Source: Harmothoe impar (Eukaryota; Annelida; Polychaeta; Phyllodocida; Polynoidae). From it: a stretch of 64,000 nucleotides of DNA. The position numbers and the translations under genes were made by a program. Under the pieces are notes generated by a model. That model saw only the letters and a program-made list of their open reading frames with translations, was not told the origin of the DNA and made no database searches. The stretch covers positions 26,745,955-26,809,954 of the forward strand of contig OX381704.1 in NCBI GenBank assembly GCA_947462335.1, written 5' to 3'. This document shows, in pieces, positions 21,345 to 34,490 of this stretch. Positions within the stretch are counted from its first letter, which is position 1, and each line of letters starts with the position of its first letter.

Positions 21345-24300
21345 ATGAGTGTAACTCATGGTGAGTATCTCATTGCCCTGATTCTGATGGAGGTTATACA
21401 CAGTGTAAATTAAGGCAACCAACACCGTCTACGTACACCACAGACCGGGCGATAATATGGGCATTTGGGATAGAAACAGGGCTCTTCTCTGTTCTTAAAC
21501 TTCTCACAGGCACACTGAATACACAGGAACTAGAAGGAGGGTATCGGCAACTCCTACTGTGATTCAAGGCTGTGTACTCGAGATTTCCCTGTCTCGGCTA
21601 AGGGGACGGGGGGCATGTGTGGTGGTGGAAGGGGGGGGGGGGTTAGGGAGTGATCATATTTAACAAAAGGGGCGGGGCAATTTTCGACCACTAAACCGGG
21701 TGGGGGGGGGGGGGAGGGTTAGGTAAGTATTCCCCGGTCAATGGGTCCACATTTAATGGGGGGGGGGGGGGGGGTCCCCATCTATGTTGCTTGTCGAGTT
21801 AAAGATGCCCATGTCCCATGTCGCCTCTAAGAACCTGTCATGTCCCATATCGCATTTAAGAAATATTCTTTGTTATGTCACTTCTCTTTTTTCCCTACTA
21901 AGAAATGACCAAGTTGCCATCCACCCCTTTATCAATATGTGGCCTAAATGCCTTGGAAGGGGCGTGGCCAGTAGACGCGTGAATGGGGTATTTAAAATCA
22001 TTAGTAGACTACATTTTGTACCGGTATCAAGTCACACAATAAGGCATATTGATGATACCAGATAGTAGTAGTAGTACGGTAGTAGTAGACATATTTGTAG
22101 GCTCTTCTTTGTCATGTCACATCCATCACATTTTTTTGGCCTACATGTAGGGGTATTGTCTATTTCAGATATCATGCTCTTTGTGGATCGAACCAACCAT
22201 TGCCTGGTATGTAAGATGCCGGTGGACGTTTACACACGTCACAAGAACCTGGATGACGTTGTGGAGGTGGCTGGAGGACGTACCGTCCGCTCATGCCTTC
22301 AACAGGTCCTGGACGTCTCCCTGGCCTGCTCCAATGCTATCTGGCTCTGCAATAAGTGTTACACGGACCTGGAGCAGATCCAGCTTTATTACAACCTAGT
22401 GAAACATTTCCGGGAGCGCTTCCATAACGCAGTGCAGCTGGGCTCTACCACTGGGTTGGCTGTAGGCTCGCAGCATTCTGCCAGCTATGGGGCACATCCA
22501 TATGATGAGAGAGGCTTATCGTCACAGCACTACACCAACCACAGCCTCATGGCACATACAGGACAACCAAATGCAGATCTACTGCTCAGTTTGGGTGGAG
22601 CTGCTCCCAACCAAGGTCCTGGTAGCCTGCCTCCTTCCATTCAGCCATACCATAAGTATGAGCCCCCTCCACCACCACTACCCCCACCACCACTGCCACA
22701 TCACCACCCACTAGACATACAACAGCCACATGCTCAACAACATGACCAACAACAACACCCACCATCGCAGCAACAACAACAAACACAAGAACAACAACAA
22801 CAACCACACCCTCAGCGATCACCAACATCAGTTTCTGCTGTAAAGAAGCCATGTGGAGGCGACTTCCTAGACAATATATTAGACCTTCCTGTAATTCAGG
22901 ATGTTCAGATCAAGAAAGAGGTAGAGAAGTTTGTGGCTGATGTTGAGTCTGACCAGGACGATGCTCCACACCAGGACGATGCTGTTTCTGCTGAGGAGGT
23001 AACTGAAACGTCTTCACCATTATATGTAGCTGATGGTCATATTCCCTCAGAAGGTAATCTCCAGGCTGGAACTTCTAAAACCAAGACATGTACTATGGTA
23101 AGAACTTTCAAATACAGGGCGTTAGTTTGCCAGTTTTCTTTGTAGTTTTTTTCCTTCTGCCAACTAAGTTTCTAGATTTGGACCATGGCCAATGGGTTAT
23201 GGGGTTACATATTATAGAGACAGGGCACAACACACAACTATCAGCAAACTGCGGTGACTTGTGGCCACCCTGAGTGCGGTCCTCACTCATGTGCTAGATG
23301 AAATGAAATTGAGTGATGTGTCGCCATCAATCACTCATCATCGCCAGTGACAGCGTTAACATCATCAATTGAGCTGTTCATTCAGACACTCCTCTTATCT
23401 TTTCCAATGGGTGATTACTTGAAATCCTTGTGGGAGTGTCTGTTCATCTATGATAATAGGTTTTTATAATATCATGCATGTGATTTAAATTGCTTTATCT
23501 ATACGTTGATGTTAATAATGTATCTATTGTCTTTCCATGTGAAGGACAACGAGCCTGGCCAGTCGGACTTCAAATGCACCATATGTGATCAATCATTCAA
23601 GACGGAGACCCGCCTTAAGAGGCATATGCTAAGCCACAAGAGGGGTGGCCCCTTAAAGTGTTCTATCTGCAGCAAAGGGTTCACAAGTGATAAGCAACTC
23701 AGACTGCATAAACTGTGCCATGCCATCCATGTGCCGGCACTAAGTGAGTGTGTAGAGACATCAATAGAAGAGGCATTAGACTCTAGCACAGCTACAGACC
23801 AAATTGAGGTAGGACTGAAGATATATACCTGCCGAATATGTCAGAAGAGCTTCTCAGGACCTAAGTTGCTGCGAATGCACAAGAGGACACACACATTGGC
23901 CAAATATGCAGAGAAAAATGGCCAGTCTTTGCAATGTCCAGATTGTGATGAGCGCTTCGAGGCTGCTGAGGATTTTAAGGACCATGTGAAGCGGCAACTC
24001 TGTGATTGGCCATGGAAGTGTCACATATGTGATGCCGGTTTCTTTCAGGAGGCACCACTGAAGCGTCATTTGAAGACGCATATCAACGAGAGCCGCATCA
24101 CCTGCCCCATTTGCCACAAACGTATCTCTGATGCTGGCTACATGAAAGAACACATCCGCGTGCACACAGGTGAGCTTCCGCACGAGTGTACCTTTTGTAA
24201 GAAACGCTTTAATAACCCGTCGAACCTGAAGCAACATGAGCGTATACACACGGGTGAGAAACCTTACAAGTGTGGCGTGTGTGGAGCGGGCTTCAGACAG

Positions 24301-24687
24301 ATAGGTCAGAAGAAGGTCCATGAGCTGTCACACAGTGGCAAGGCACCGCATGTGTGCCCCACTTGTGGCAAGGAGTTCTTCTGGGCCTGCTCCTACAAAA
24401 AACATATACAGATCCATACCAATGACAAGCCCGAACTCTGCTCCACTTGTGGCAAGAGTTTTCGCAATGTACCGGCTTTGCATGCACATGCTCGCTCACA
24501 CTCAGACGCTCGGCCACATGTGTGTTCATACTGTGGTAAAGGATTTAAGACGTCAAAGCATCTGTCTGTGCACAAAAGGATCCATACAGGGGAGAAACCC
24601 TTTATATGTGAACTGTGTGGAAGGGGCTTCTCTCAAACAACAGGACTGAAATTTCACCTAAAAAGCCACAATGTGACTTCATTATGA
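21345..24687 (+). CDS. ZAD-like, Q/P-rich C2H2 zinc-finger protein with 12 fingers
   Basis: Probable DNA-binding transcription factor of 695 residues. Coding exons: a 16-nt start exon 21345-21360 (ATG AGT GTA ACT CAT G, GTGAGT donor), 22169-23097 and 23545-24687; all phases match. The N-terminus (residues about 13-90) has two C-x2-C pairs, CLVC and CNKC, spaced like a ZAD domain (paired-cysteine dimerisation module best known in insects). A disordered Pro/His/Gln-rich region with PPPPP and QQQQQ runs follows, then an acidic patch. The last 380 residues hold twelve C2H2 units; the fourth ends in Cys instead of the final His. Only a few linkers are the TGEKP type (HTGEKPY, HTGEKPF). If the tiny first exon is wrong, the next ATG is 22174 and only seven residues are lost. 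Confidence 0.85.
21607..21776. repeat. Poly-G rich stretch in intron 1 of the zinc-finger gene
   Basis: Four or more runs of 9-17 G residues, separated by short sequence, lie within the first intron on the coding strand. Such runs can form G-quadruplexes in RNA or DNA and are prone to sequencing or assembly error. A CCCATGTCCCATGTCG-type dispersed sequence follows, also seen near 27.2 and 40.4 kb. Confidence 0.7.
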
Positions 24688-25607
24688 GTGCATATGTAGT
24701 ACCACTAGGTGATACCTTGGATCTTTTAGCTTTTACCCATTTTGTCTGTGTTATGAAGTACTGAATTATTCCCCACCGTACTGTATGTATGTGAAAATCT
24801 CTGTAGGCCTATGAATACATGATGCATGTATAACTTATTTCTTTTGACGTTCACGAGAGTATTACATAGCCATAGGTCGAACATCATTAACATCTGTAAT
24901 CGCTTTTGTGTGCATACGTTTACATATATATTATTGCTATTCCTAGAAAAAAGTACAACTTCCTTAGATCACCTTTAATGTCCCCTAATAAGAGTCCAAA
25001 CTCATCAACTCTGAAATGCGTTTGCCCAAATCAAATAGTTCACAGGAAGAATCCAGTGTTCAGGCTCATCATTCAAATTCAAACCAAATCACATTTTGAC
25101 ATAAAATCAAATACCGAAATATAGTGTACAGATATGTTCATTCAGACTAGTTGATTTTTTAGTGATATAGTTGACATAGTATTCAGTATTCAAGTTAAGT
25201 GGAATTCATAAAAGAGTAAACTCAATTTTGATATACATTTGTACATCCATGATAAGATATCTGTTGTGTGTCTGTCCTATAATCCATCATCTTCCACGAA
25301 TCAGTGCGAGACTTCAGCGTTTCTTATATTAAATTTTAGTATTTGCTGTTATTTGTGTAAAACTATGGTGCTCTGTGTTATTTAAACAACTATTTATACT
25401 TCCCCTATGTAGCTTTCGTTATTGACCATGTACATATATGTCATTCTGTTTGAGCGTTTAAGTAAAAGTACGACTTTATAAAGTAGCGTTAGCATTTACT
25501 GCCATGTTATCTTCTCTCTTTTGCATACACAGATCTTTGTTTTTAGGCCACACCAAATAAAAAATCTAGCGTGTGATCCTAATCACAAAAGACTCAGGGA
25601 GGTTGCC
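24688..25607. other. Zinc-finger gene 3'-UTR and flank
   Basis: AT-rich sequence without coding frames. An AATAAA near 25556 could end the zinc-finger transcript. Confidence 0.4.
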
Positions 25608-25767
25608 TGTATTGTGCCTGTGTATTGACCATTGTGCCTGTGTATTGTGCCCATGTATTGTGTATTGTTCCTGTGTATTGTACCCGTGTATTGTGCCTGT
25701 GTATTGTGTCTGTGTATTGTGACTGTGTATTGTGCCTGTGTATTGTGCCTGTGTATTGTTTCTGCGT
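25608..25767. repeat. 13-bp minisatellite, about 11 copies
   Basis: The unit is TGTATTGTGCCTG with substitutions at positions 8-11. Because 13 is not divisible by 3, the array reads through all frames and creates a spurious Cys/Val/Leu-rich ORF. Confidence 0.9.
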
Positions 25768-25830
25768 ACTTATACTACCGTAAAACCTCCTCTGTAAACC
25801 AAATTTTATTTGGCGTTTTTATTTGCTATA

Positions 25831-26795
25831 AGGGAGGGTTCATTATTTATGGCAGGGGGGGGGGGGGGGTGAGCGTTTGGCAAATCGAATACGTCAAAAA
25901 TAATTGGCCCCCCCCCCTCGGAAAATGTTGAAAAAAAAAGGCCCCCCCCCCTCGGAATAGGTTAAAAAAAAAGCGCCCCCCCCCCTCAGTGGTTTTGATT
26001 GATTGATTGATTTGTTTAACGTCCAGACGTACATCAAGTACCTCACGGGACATCTCAAGTTGGCAAGGAGTCATCCACAAATAGTGGTAGTCTGCCTTGC
26101 AGTAGTAGGACAGGTATTTATATGCTGCTTGCCCAATACAGCAGTGACCGCATCTATGGATGATCGAATCTATGAAATGAATGACCGCATCTATGAGGTG
26201 AGGGAGTTCAACTTTATTACAAAAACGATAGTGGTGTCTACTAATTGGATGCATTTAATCATGGGCACTTTTTTACCTACAATTTACTACCTTGCAACAA
26301 ATACATCCATTCGTAAGGTGTTTTAGTGTAAACGTCTCGTGATACTCACTGGTGAGCGATAATAGTCAAACCCCAGACACTCGACTTACATACCGTTGAG
26401 TTTAAGGGCCCCAGTGCTTATAAATTGGAAGCTCCCACACCCTCAGTGCTTACATGAGGCCGGCACTTTTTTGAAGACTGACAAAACAGTGGGCTATTCT
26501 GAGTGTTAAAAGTGATGCAGTGAGAAATTTGCTGGGAGTATGAGGAAAATTTTAGAAAATTTTGAAAATATTGACATAATTTGGTAAAATATAACACAGG
26601 CTGTTACCAAAATTCGCGACATTTCAACGTACTAAATTCGCGACATTTTTAGGAATACCCCTAAAAAAAAAGCCCCCCCCCTAAGAATAGGGTAAAAAAA
26701 AAAGGCCCCCCCCCCCCTTTGAATACCCCTAAAAAAATTTGCCCCCCCCTCAAATGCTCACCCCCCCCCCCTGCCATAAATAATGAACCCTCCCT
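25831..26795. mobile_element. AGGGAGGG/poly-G TIR element, copy 1
   Basis: Starts AGGGAGGGTTCATTATTTAT and ends with the inverse, each followed inward by GGCAGGGGG and a poly-G tract and GTGAGC. Inside are several poly-C plus poly-A blocks and sequence shared at high similarity with copy 2 at 44179-44931. Relative to copy 2 it carries an extra ~214-bp insert at about 25996-26209. No transposase is encoded. Target duplication is unclear. Confidence 0.75.
25996..26209. mobile_element. GATT-headed short interspersed repeat inserted in copy 1
   Basis: Absent from copy 2 at 44.3 kb, so it is a secondary insertion. It starts with four GATT units and GTTTAACGTCC, resembling a short repeat that I remember from lophotrochozoan genomes, and ends near GAGGTGAGGGAGTTC. 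Internal GCATCTATGA motifs occur three times. Confidence 0.5.
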
Positions 26796-26968
26796 TTAAA
26801 GCCGAATTTTAAGCCCCAAACTCCCATTCGGCTCATAGGCGAGGTTTTAATAATGTAGAAACATAGTGAAAACAAATTTCAAGCACTTTTGTTATAAGCC
26901 GAATTTTTACTCCCAAACTCACATTCGGCTTATAGCCAAGGTCGGCTTATAGCCAAGGTTTTATGGTA

Positions 26969-27600
26969 CTTATCTAACAGCATCAGGACACAGGAAAAAT
27001 TCGCGCACCAACCCAGGTACCCCAGGTACCCTGACATCTCCATCTGAACTAAATAACCCGATTTTATTCAGGCTGGTCAGAGCTGGCACCCGGTCAGAGC
27101 TGGCACCCGGTCAGAGACAAAAACATTGGCCCAAGGTCGTTAGACACAGCCCCATGTCATCTGTCGATTTTAAGAAATAGGTCTTGTCCCTTGTCACTAA
27201 ACCCATGTCGATTTTGGTCATTCCCCAGTGTTTCGTCCACAAATCACCTTCCTATGCCATTCTGGTCTGACAAAAAGCATCTCACCTTGCTAAAATTCAG
27301 ATCCCCCATAGGTTTAACACTAAATGCCGAAATCGACAAAATGTCCACACTAGTACTGTTCATGTTTGTCTACAGATTGGAAAATAAGAGGGTTTTTGGG
27401 AAGGTATACTTTGCCCATTGTTTTAGGGGGGAAGCAGTAGATGGAAATGGATGGTATTTACGTCATTGGGACAGAAAACACTTGAACTTTGTGCTATTGA
27501 AAAATATTTTTGGATAGGCCTAATATTTCTACCCCAAAAAAATCAAGGAACTTTTTTTTTTTTTTTGAGCAAAAGCGTCTCACAGAGGCGTCGCATAAGA
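26969..27600. other. Repeat-rich spacer
   Basis: A 17-bp tandem (GGTCAGAGCTGGCACCC, about 2.5 copies) lies at about 27076-27116. Just after it is a CATGTCGATTTT-type sequence also found near 40.4 kb. No coding frame is supported. Confidence 0.5.
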
Positions 27601-27626
27601 CTCTGGGAGCATTAGCTCCCTGAGTC

Positions 27627-27959
27627 AAAAAGTTGGTCTACGGATTTTCATTTTTAATATATGGTGCGAGCGAGCGAATTTTTTTTTTTTTTCTCAAATT
27701 TTTTTTTTCTTGTCTGCGGATCTTTAATAACCATCATCAAGTGAAATGGGCAACATTTAAATTTTTTCTGAGGGAATTTTTTTTTGCAATCTCCCAAATC
27801 TGGCTATCGATCAGAAAAAGTGCCACCAAAAAAAAAAAAAAAAAAAAATTCAAATTTCTCAGAAAATGGTGCGGGCGCATCCATAGACACTTTAAAATTA
27901 TTTTTTTTTAAATTTGCATTTTTGAAAATATGGTGCGGGAAATCCGTAGACCAACTTTT
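27627..27959. mobile_element. Small TIR element with poly-T/poly-A interior (333 bp)
   Basis: Arms AAAAGTTGGTCTACGGAT at 27627 and its inverse ATCCGTAGACCAACTTTT ending at 27959. The interior has long T and A runs and two ATGGTGCG(A/G)G motifs. A GGGAGC-ATTA-GCTCCC hairpin at 27605-27620 stands just outside the left arm. No protein is encoded. Confidence 0.6.
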
Positions 27960-30900
27960 GGTCTGGCCTTATAGGCATGTTATATTGAAAAAGTCTACAT
28001 TTTTACAATGGTAGTATTTATAGTACAATATTCTGTGCGATACTAAGCTGTCGTCTATGTGTTAGAATATTAAAGTTAAGAAGAAATAAAATCTTTTATC
28101 AAGGCCTAATAAGCAGCTGCACTTTTGGTACATTGTATCGTATTAAAGCGGGTTCTGAATCGCGTATATGTCGTAGCTTATACGTGACACTTTATGGTTT
28201 CTGCTTTTTAGGAAAACATTTGTCACTGGATTTTGTCGTTGGAATAGTGGAGAGAGACAACTTTAGATATACTTTACCCAGCCTCCAACAATAATAGTGA
28301 AGCCGAGGTGACAAATATTTCCTTGATCTGCAGTTAAACCAAGAGAATAAAGAAGTTAAAAGAAAAAAATCGCAACTTTTGAAATGAAATGGGGCGAGCG
28401 AAATCTATTAATAATTCTTTTTCAAAATAAAGATAGATTAATTTGCATTTCCAAAACGAGGTTCGAGAAATCAATTGACTTTACCATATCAAAGGAATAC
28501 CAGCAAGAGACAATTGATGTAGATACCTCAAATAAAGGAAGTAAAGGCCTGTGAATAGAGATAATTGAAACAAAACAAATATGTCCACTATGATTCAATG
28601 ATAACAGATGACAACAGATACCCTGGTTATATTATTACACTTTATTTAAAGGATTACAGATATTGGTTTCTAGATAAGTTGTAACACTAGCGGCTTGACA
28701 TGGTAGCAATCAGTGGCATCCCCATCTGGTCTGCCATAGGACTAAATGGACACAGTGCAACACTTGTATAGCAGAATAGAACTATTCCCATTCGAAATGA
28801 ATGGTGGGCTATCTTGGAATTGCTTATTATGCAGTTTCCATCACAAACTAAATCCAATCAAACAATGCTCTTGTCTGTGTAGGCTATGGGTGTGGTGGTG
28901 GTTTGGTGTGAGACCATTGACCTCTGAAATTCACAATGAATATAAAGAGAAAACCAGGAAAATGTGTACATTTCATCCCGCAAAGGACAAGTATTCTTGT
29001 TCTGACATATATACGAAACATATAACTCCAACATGCCTAGCAATGAGAAAATGTGGATTTTCTACTGCTTGTCCTATAAATATAGAAGCAAAATTGAACA
29101 CACTGGCCAAAGTCAGTCTTGTATCCTACACACATTTGCACTGAGAGCAGATTAATCTTATGGGTATTTATGAGTAATAGTACTACCCATGCGTGGATTG
29201 TGTGCAAATGCAAAGAGATATCGTAGACATTAGCCCGCCTGTACCATGAAGATCACTAGTTACTATACGATGAAACATAAGAAATAACATGAAAAAACGA
29301 AATAGGGTAAAAGTACTCGTCTGTCCAAATAATAAATTTTGTTACGAGGAACATTGTGAATGATTCATCTATATCCTGGGAAACTGATGGTAAGATACTA
29401 TGTATAAAGCTCAAATTGAGATTTCTTGCCAATAGTATCAAGTCTAACTCAGAATCTCATACGTTATCCAACGATGTGGCAGGCTGGCTTCAAGTTTATA
29501 TGATATCTAAGTTGTCTATTTCAAAAAGTAAATAATCACCATTGCAATACTTTACGACATTAGTTGACTGTTTCTGTTACTATAGTAACAGTTAATAAAG
29601 ATGTCTGTGAGAGTGTTAGACCTGCCAGGTAAAAGATAACCAACATAGCTTTGGTGTAATTAGATCTAATAAAGAACATGCTTCCATATTTCAGTTTAGG
29701 GAATCCACATTAATGACAGGGAATTTAGTGTCAAAGCGAAATCCCACAATTAGACATGTATACACTATTGATTGATCTCCTACAAGCGTTCTCTATCAAT
29801 GTAGGAGTGCATTCATACTTCCAAAATGCATCACATAACTTCCCACCAATTCTTCAACTAACAGATACACGCCAGCTTTGTCATAGAACTGTTCAAAATA
29901 TCAACAATCTCTATAGCTGTTTTTGAAACTCCCACAAGGTTTTGATATTTTTATAACTGACCAAGCCTGTATTGTTGGCACTTATGCTGCAGGTACAATC
30001 AAAGGTGTGCTCTAGGAGGGAGATATGACAATGCATGATATAGTTCAGACGATGGTCCATACTTTTGGTTCCTGGTTTAAATATGTGCATCTATATTGAT
30101 ATATTATCTGATCGTGAGGACAAGGTGCTAGAGTTACAGAAACTTGGACCTTGGTGACAACACAAAACCTTTTAGCCAAATCCTCGTAAATGATTACAGA
30201 TGTACATCTGAGCATGCTCATAGAATGCATATGATAGTTGATATGACAAGGCAGACTTGAGGCTAGCACAGTCCTAATGTTCGATAAAGCCAAGTCTTAG
30301 TGGCAAACTACATTTCATTTATGAAAGGTTCTCTGCAAATTTTCTTTAAAGTATATCATTGTACAGGTTAGCTTTAAACATCCCCTATTTTCACATGTGA
30401 GAGGTGAGAAATGGTCAGTTCCAAATACCATTTGCATAGCAAATGACCATTCGCATTGACTGAACAAGCATAAACACTATCCGCCTAACTGATGAATAAC
30501 AACTTCGCATTTGATTGTACTATCCAACTCAAGAAGCACATATATAGAACATATTGACTAGGAACATTGTCTCTACAGGAGAGTTGGCACTACCACCGGA
30601 GGACAGCTGATGTACTCAAACAGTGGGTTCAGTGGTACTAAAACATACCAATATGTGGCCGAAATATCCAGGGTTCAATCAAAGTGCTGTAAAAGGCAAG
30701 AAATGTGGCTTCTTATATGAGTTAACCTTCCCAATTCCCCATCACTACATTCTCACATTGAGAAATCTAAATGACGTAGTATTCCTCGAATTGATTTCCC
30801 TGCTAATTCATATGGAATGTCTATCCTGAAACAACGGCACTAGTATCACTGGTGATGATTCTTTGGTATACAACAGTTTCAAATTAACATGGTTGGGTTG

Positions 30901-33673
30901 CTTTACATCTGACTAGTCGGGATAGAAATCATGGGCTTTATTTTGAATGCTTATGTGGGAGACCTTAGCACACAAGTGCTTATAAGTTACATATGGCTGT
31001 AGCTTTCTATTATAAATGAATAAATTAAAGCTAAACGCACGCTTACTGTTCCTTATGTAACAAACATAACTATGAATATCAATCTCATACACAGACATGC
31101 TGGTTCTCGACCTTTACAGTGTGTGTAAGCATTCATGACAAATCTCAAAGATCATAAGCACATCTTAAAACTCCCAGTCTGCATGTCTATGTGCGGAACA
31201 AAGGCAACAACAACAATAATGACAGTGGGTACAACTGAATTCGAAACAAAGAGGTTGTAATGACTTTGTAAGCCAGTCATACAAATATAGTTTTAAACAA
31301 ATTGAAAGGTAGAAACATTGACACGATGGCTCTGCCCCGAGTACACAATTATACCACAGACAGATAGCTTTAATATATGTCAAAACAAGTTGTGTTCTGG
31401 CGGTTTTGATGTATTATGTGAATGATATCAATATTACAGCATGATAAATCAGCGAAAACCATCCCATCTCTGATCATTTTGCAGAATATCATATACGTTA
31501 ACGAAAGGCTGTACATCTGTAATAATTTAAATCACTTAATGTAGGTACTGTTGATTGGCCTACCAGTTTCACCTGGCTGGAGGTAGGAAAATACCGTAAC
31601 AAAATGAACATGGAAAACAAGTAGTTATGATAACCTACTGTTTTACCAACATACATCATTGAAAAACGAGACACATATAATACTGGGATAATATTTGTGA
31701 CTAGGTCTGCAGATATATTTGTTCAAACAAACACATAGAGAAGTTACACTGTCGTAAGTTTGTTTCATCACATATAATTTGTCTACTTTGGTCACTCTGT
31801 GGACCAGTAAAAGAGTGTTCTCTAGATCTCGCATTGAGCTTGGTTGGGCCCTTGTCTTCGGAGAACTCAATACTTTGTGAATACAATATTTTACAGGTTT
31901 AATAGTTACACAACTAAAACTCATACAGGCCAGCTGGAACTCAACTAATGTTAAATAAGGAGGTGACATGCATATTTGCATCATTAACGGTTACTAAGAT
32001 CACTTCCAGCCCATTCAAGACAAACAAATGGGCATATTTATGACAAGATCCTTCCCCAATGCTCCATATAAAGGGAATCTTGTCCACGTTACCGTAAGTC
32101 AGGTCAACACTATGTACACAGGGGTATTTCCTACGAAGGGTGACATCATTTTAGCGTATAACATGAAAGTGGTCACTGTACCATGAAACTAAAGGGCAAC
32201 GGTGGTTGAGCTTAACTTCCTATATACAGTGCTCTCAGACTGGTAGAACTGCAAACTTAACCTGCACTCTAGAAAGGAAGGCAAAAAGTCACCAAACAAT
32301 GCAGACATGAGCTGCTGCCGTCGGCAGCTGGGTGCGTTAGGAGGGTCATGTAGAAGGGACACTTGCCACAACTGAAGCACATAGCATGTATCAGCCATTC
32401 TCTGTACCAAACTACCATAATGGCGCCATACAACAGCTATTCTCCCATCTGTCTCAGATAAGAAGCCTTTCTGATTCTCTTTTCCTATATCCTAGTGCTT
32501 TTAGTATGGCCCAGTCTAGTAGACATAGGCCCCTACAAGCATTACTGTCAAGCTTAACGGTCTGCAATCACCCTGTTTTAGTTCTAGTAGCTCCACCTGT
32601 CTTGTCCAACTTCCAGTGCGCTCTCCTGACATAGGACACCAGGGGGCATTTTAACGCTTGGTTTCTGTCCTTGGAAAAGTCACATCAATACTGGGCAAAG
32701 GAACCTTCAGAGCAACATCGTTCAATTGTACATGTATAGTCTATACAGATATTAACACATCATGGTAAAAGTCGACCGAAGAGCATCAGATGGAGCCCTT
32801 ACAACAGGTTACATCGAACGCTTAATGCAGATGACACACATTCCTATCATCTTCATTCCTGAATGAACTTGGCAAGCCATACTCCAGGAGGAACACCAGT
32901 CGCTCTTCACCACTGCATTGTTTCAGGTAACTGGGAATATTTCCCATCTCTGGTGCTCAGGTGCTCAGGCTGAGATTCGGTAGCATTTTTAATAACGATG
33001 TTTACCGGTAGAAGCCATGTCATCGAAACACATTCTTCTTGTGAAAACCACCTCAGTCAGTTCACATAATTTCTCTTAGATCAATCTCTTATCATCTTTT
33101 GTTGAACCTTTTCTTATGCTCTGAATGTTTCATTTTGATAACTAATCTCATAAAGACATGAACCTGACGACTTCACCAGGATCTGTTTTAAATATGTTGA
33201 TTCCACTCACAAATGAGGGCTCAAGACCAACAAATGTTTCTTATTTTTACCCTTCTAGTCTTCACTATATGAAACCTTCTGCATGTCTATATTTAAATGA
33301 TTCAGATTCAGATACACTCCACGTTCATGTCCACATTTTTGACCAAGTTTGCGTCTAACGAGTCTTTCCACCAGCCTTCTGAGTTAATCCTCTCTCACTT
33401 TACGTCTGCCCCTTTTCAACCTTACACCTACTCACGTAACATTAGCACCAAACGAGGAAGTTTCCTTATCACAGCAACTGTAGGAACGCTGTGTTCCATC
33501 ACATAATAGAATCAATGATGCGTAGAACATTGACGACACCTTCATCAGCTGCTCCGCAATACCCAATGAAGTATACAAGCATTTCACGGATCACTGAATA
33601 ACTAGGTCAACAATGAATGGTAGAGTTGCATCCTGAACAGATTATGCCGCTAGGTTAAGGGAAGGCCCAATGC
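27960..33673. other. 5.7 kb with no recognised gene
   Basis: Mixed AT-rich sequence. Open frames are short, lack splice-supported partners and show no familiar protein motif. No tRNA or rRNA gene was recognised by eye. Confidence 0.5.
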
Positions 33674-34490
33674 CAGGGGCGGCGGAACCGGGGGGGCCAG
33701 GGGGGCCACGGCCCCCCCAACTTTCAGGTTGGGGGGGCCAGAGTATGTTTTGGCCCCCCCAACATTTTGCCCCTCCAATGTTGTTCTTGCTCATTTTCTT
33801 AATTTCATCAGGCTATTAACTTACTTAAAACGTATAGGCCTACATTCAGCTACCTTAACCCATGGAGGGCTATGGTAAATGTATTATAGGGGCCTAAACG
33901 TTTCACCAACATCAGATTTGTAATGGCAGAGGGGGTGGGAGGTGTTGTATTGAAAACGCAAGGGTACAAAGCTAATTGTAAATTATACATTCCCTTTCAT
34001 GTGGCTCGGTCTATCTAATTGCAAATCAAAATAGCTTCCTAGGATAGCATAATTCCGACACAATAATTGAGGAATTATTTCGATTTTCTTTTAATTTTTT
34101 TTCTTAATTTAAGCAAGCATGTAGACCCTACTCCTATATCATATGTATACCTTGATGTCCTTTGTATTAGAATAGGATTGGGTCATGGTGGACGGGCCTG
34201 AGCCATCCATAAAATGCACCAGAATGGATTATTTCTCTTCTAGGTTTTCAAAAATTTCCTAGGGGACAGACCACCACCCCCCCCCCCCCCATTGTTACAA
34301 TTCATGCTTCAGGAATAGGCTAACATTTTCCTTTGGAAACTTGCTACTTATTTTACACCCCCCCCCCCCCCACCCCGTTCTATTTTTGTGTGACACATTC
34401 ACGCACATCAAGAAAGTGCGCGAAATAAGCGAAAATTGATATTTTTTGGTGTTTGGCCCCCCCAACTTTGAGGATGTTCCGCCGCCCCTG
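33674..34490. mobile_element. CAGGGG-type TIR element, 817 bp, 5-bp target duplication
   Basis: Ends CAGGGGCGGCGGAAC and its inverse GTTCCGCCGCCCCTG are perfect, flanked on both sides by AATGC. Just inside each end are GGCCCCCCCAACTTT-type blocks in inverted orientation. CAGGGG termini recall hAT elements, but those usually duplicate 8 bp. No transposase is encoded. Confidence 0.75.

Larger units (their letters stand above)
25776..26968. mobile_element. TIR element (TACC(G/A)TAAAACC ends) hosting a nested element
   Basis: Left end TACCGTAAAACCTC and right end, read inward, TACCATAAAACCTTGGC form imperfect terminal inverted repeats. Internal flanks carry CTTATAGCC-type repeats near the right end. 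No transposase frame is visible, so it is non-autonomous. Another TIR element (25831-26795) occupies most of its interior. Confidence 0.55.

Noticed and set aside
22586..22852. Valine-rich minus-strand ORF
   Set aside because: Antisense of the CAA/CAC/CCA-rich Gln-Pro-His region of the zinc-finger protein.
25632..25931. Cys/Val/Leu-rich ORF
   Set aside because: Product of the 13-bp minisatellite read in rotating frames.
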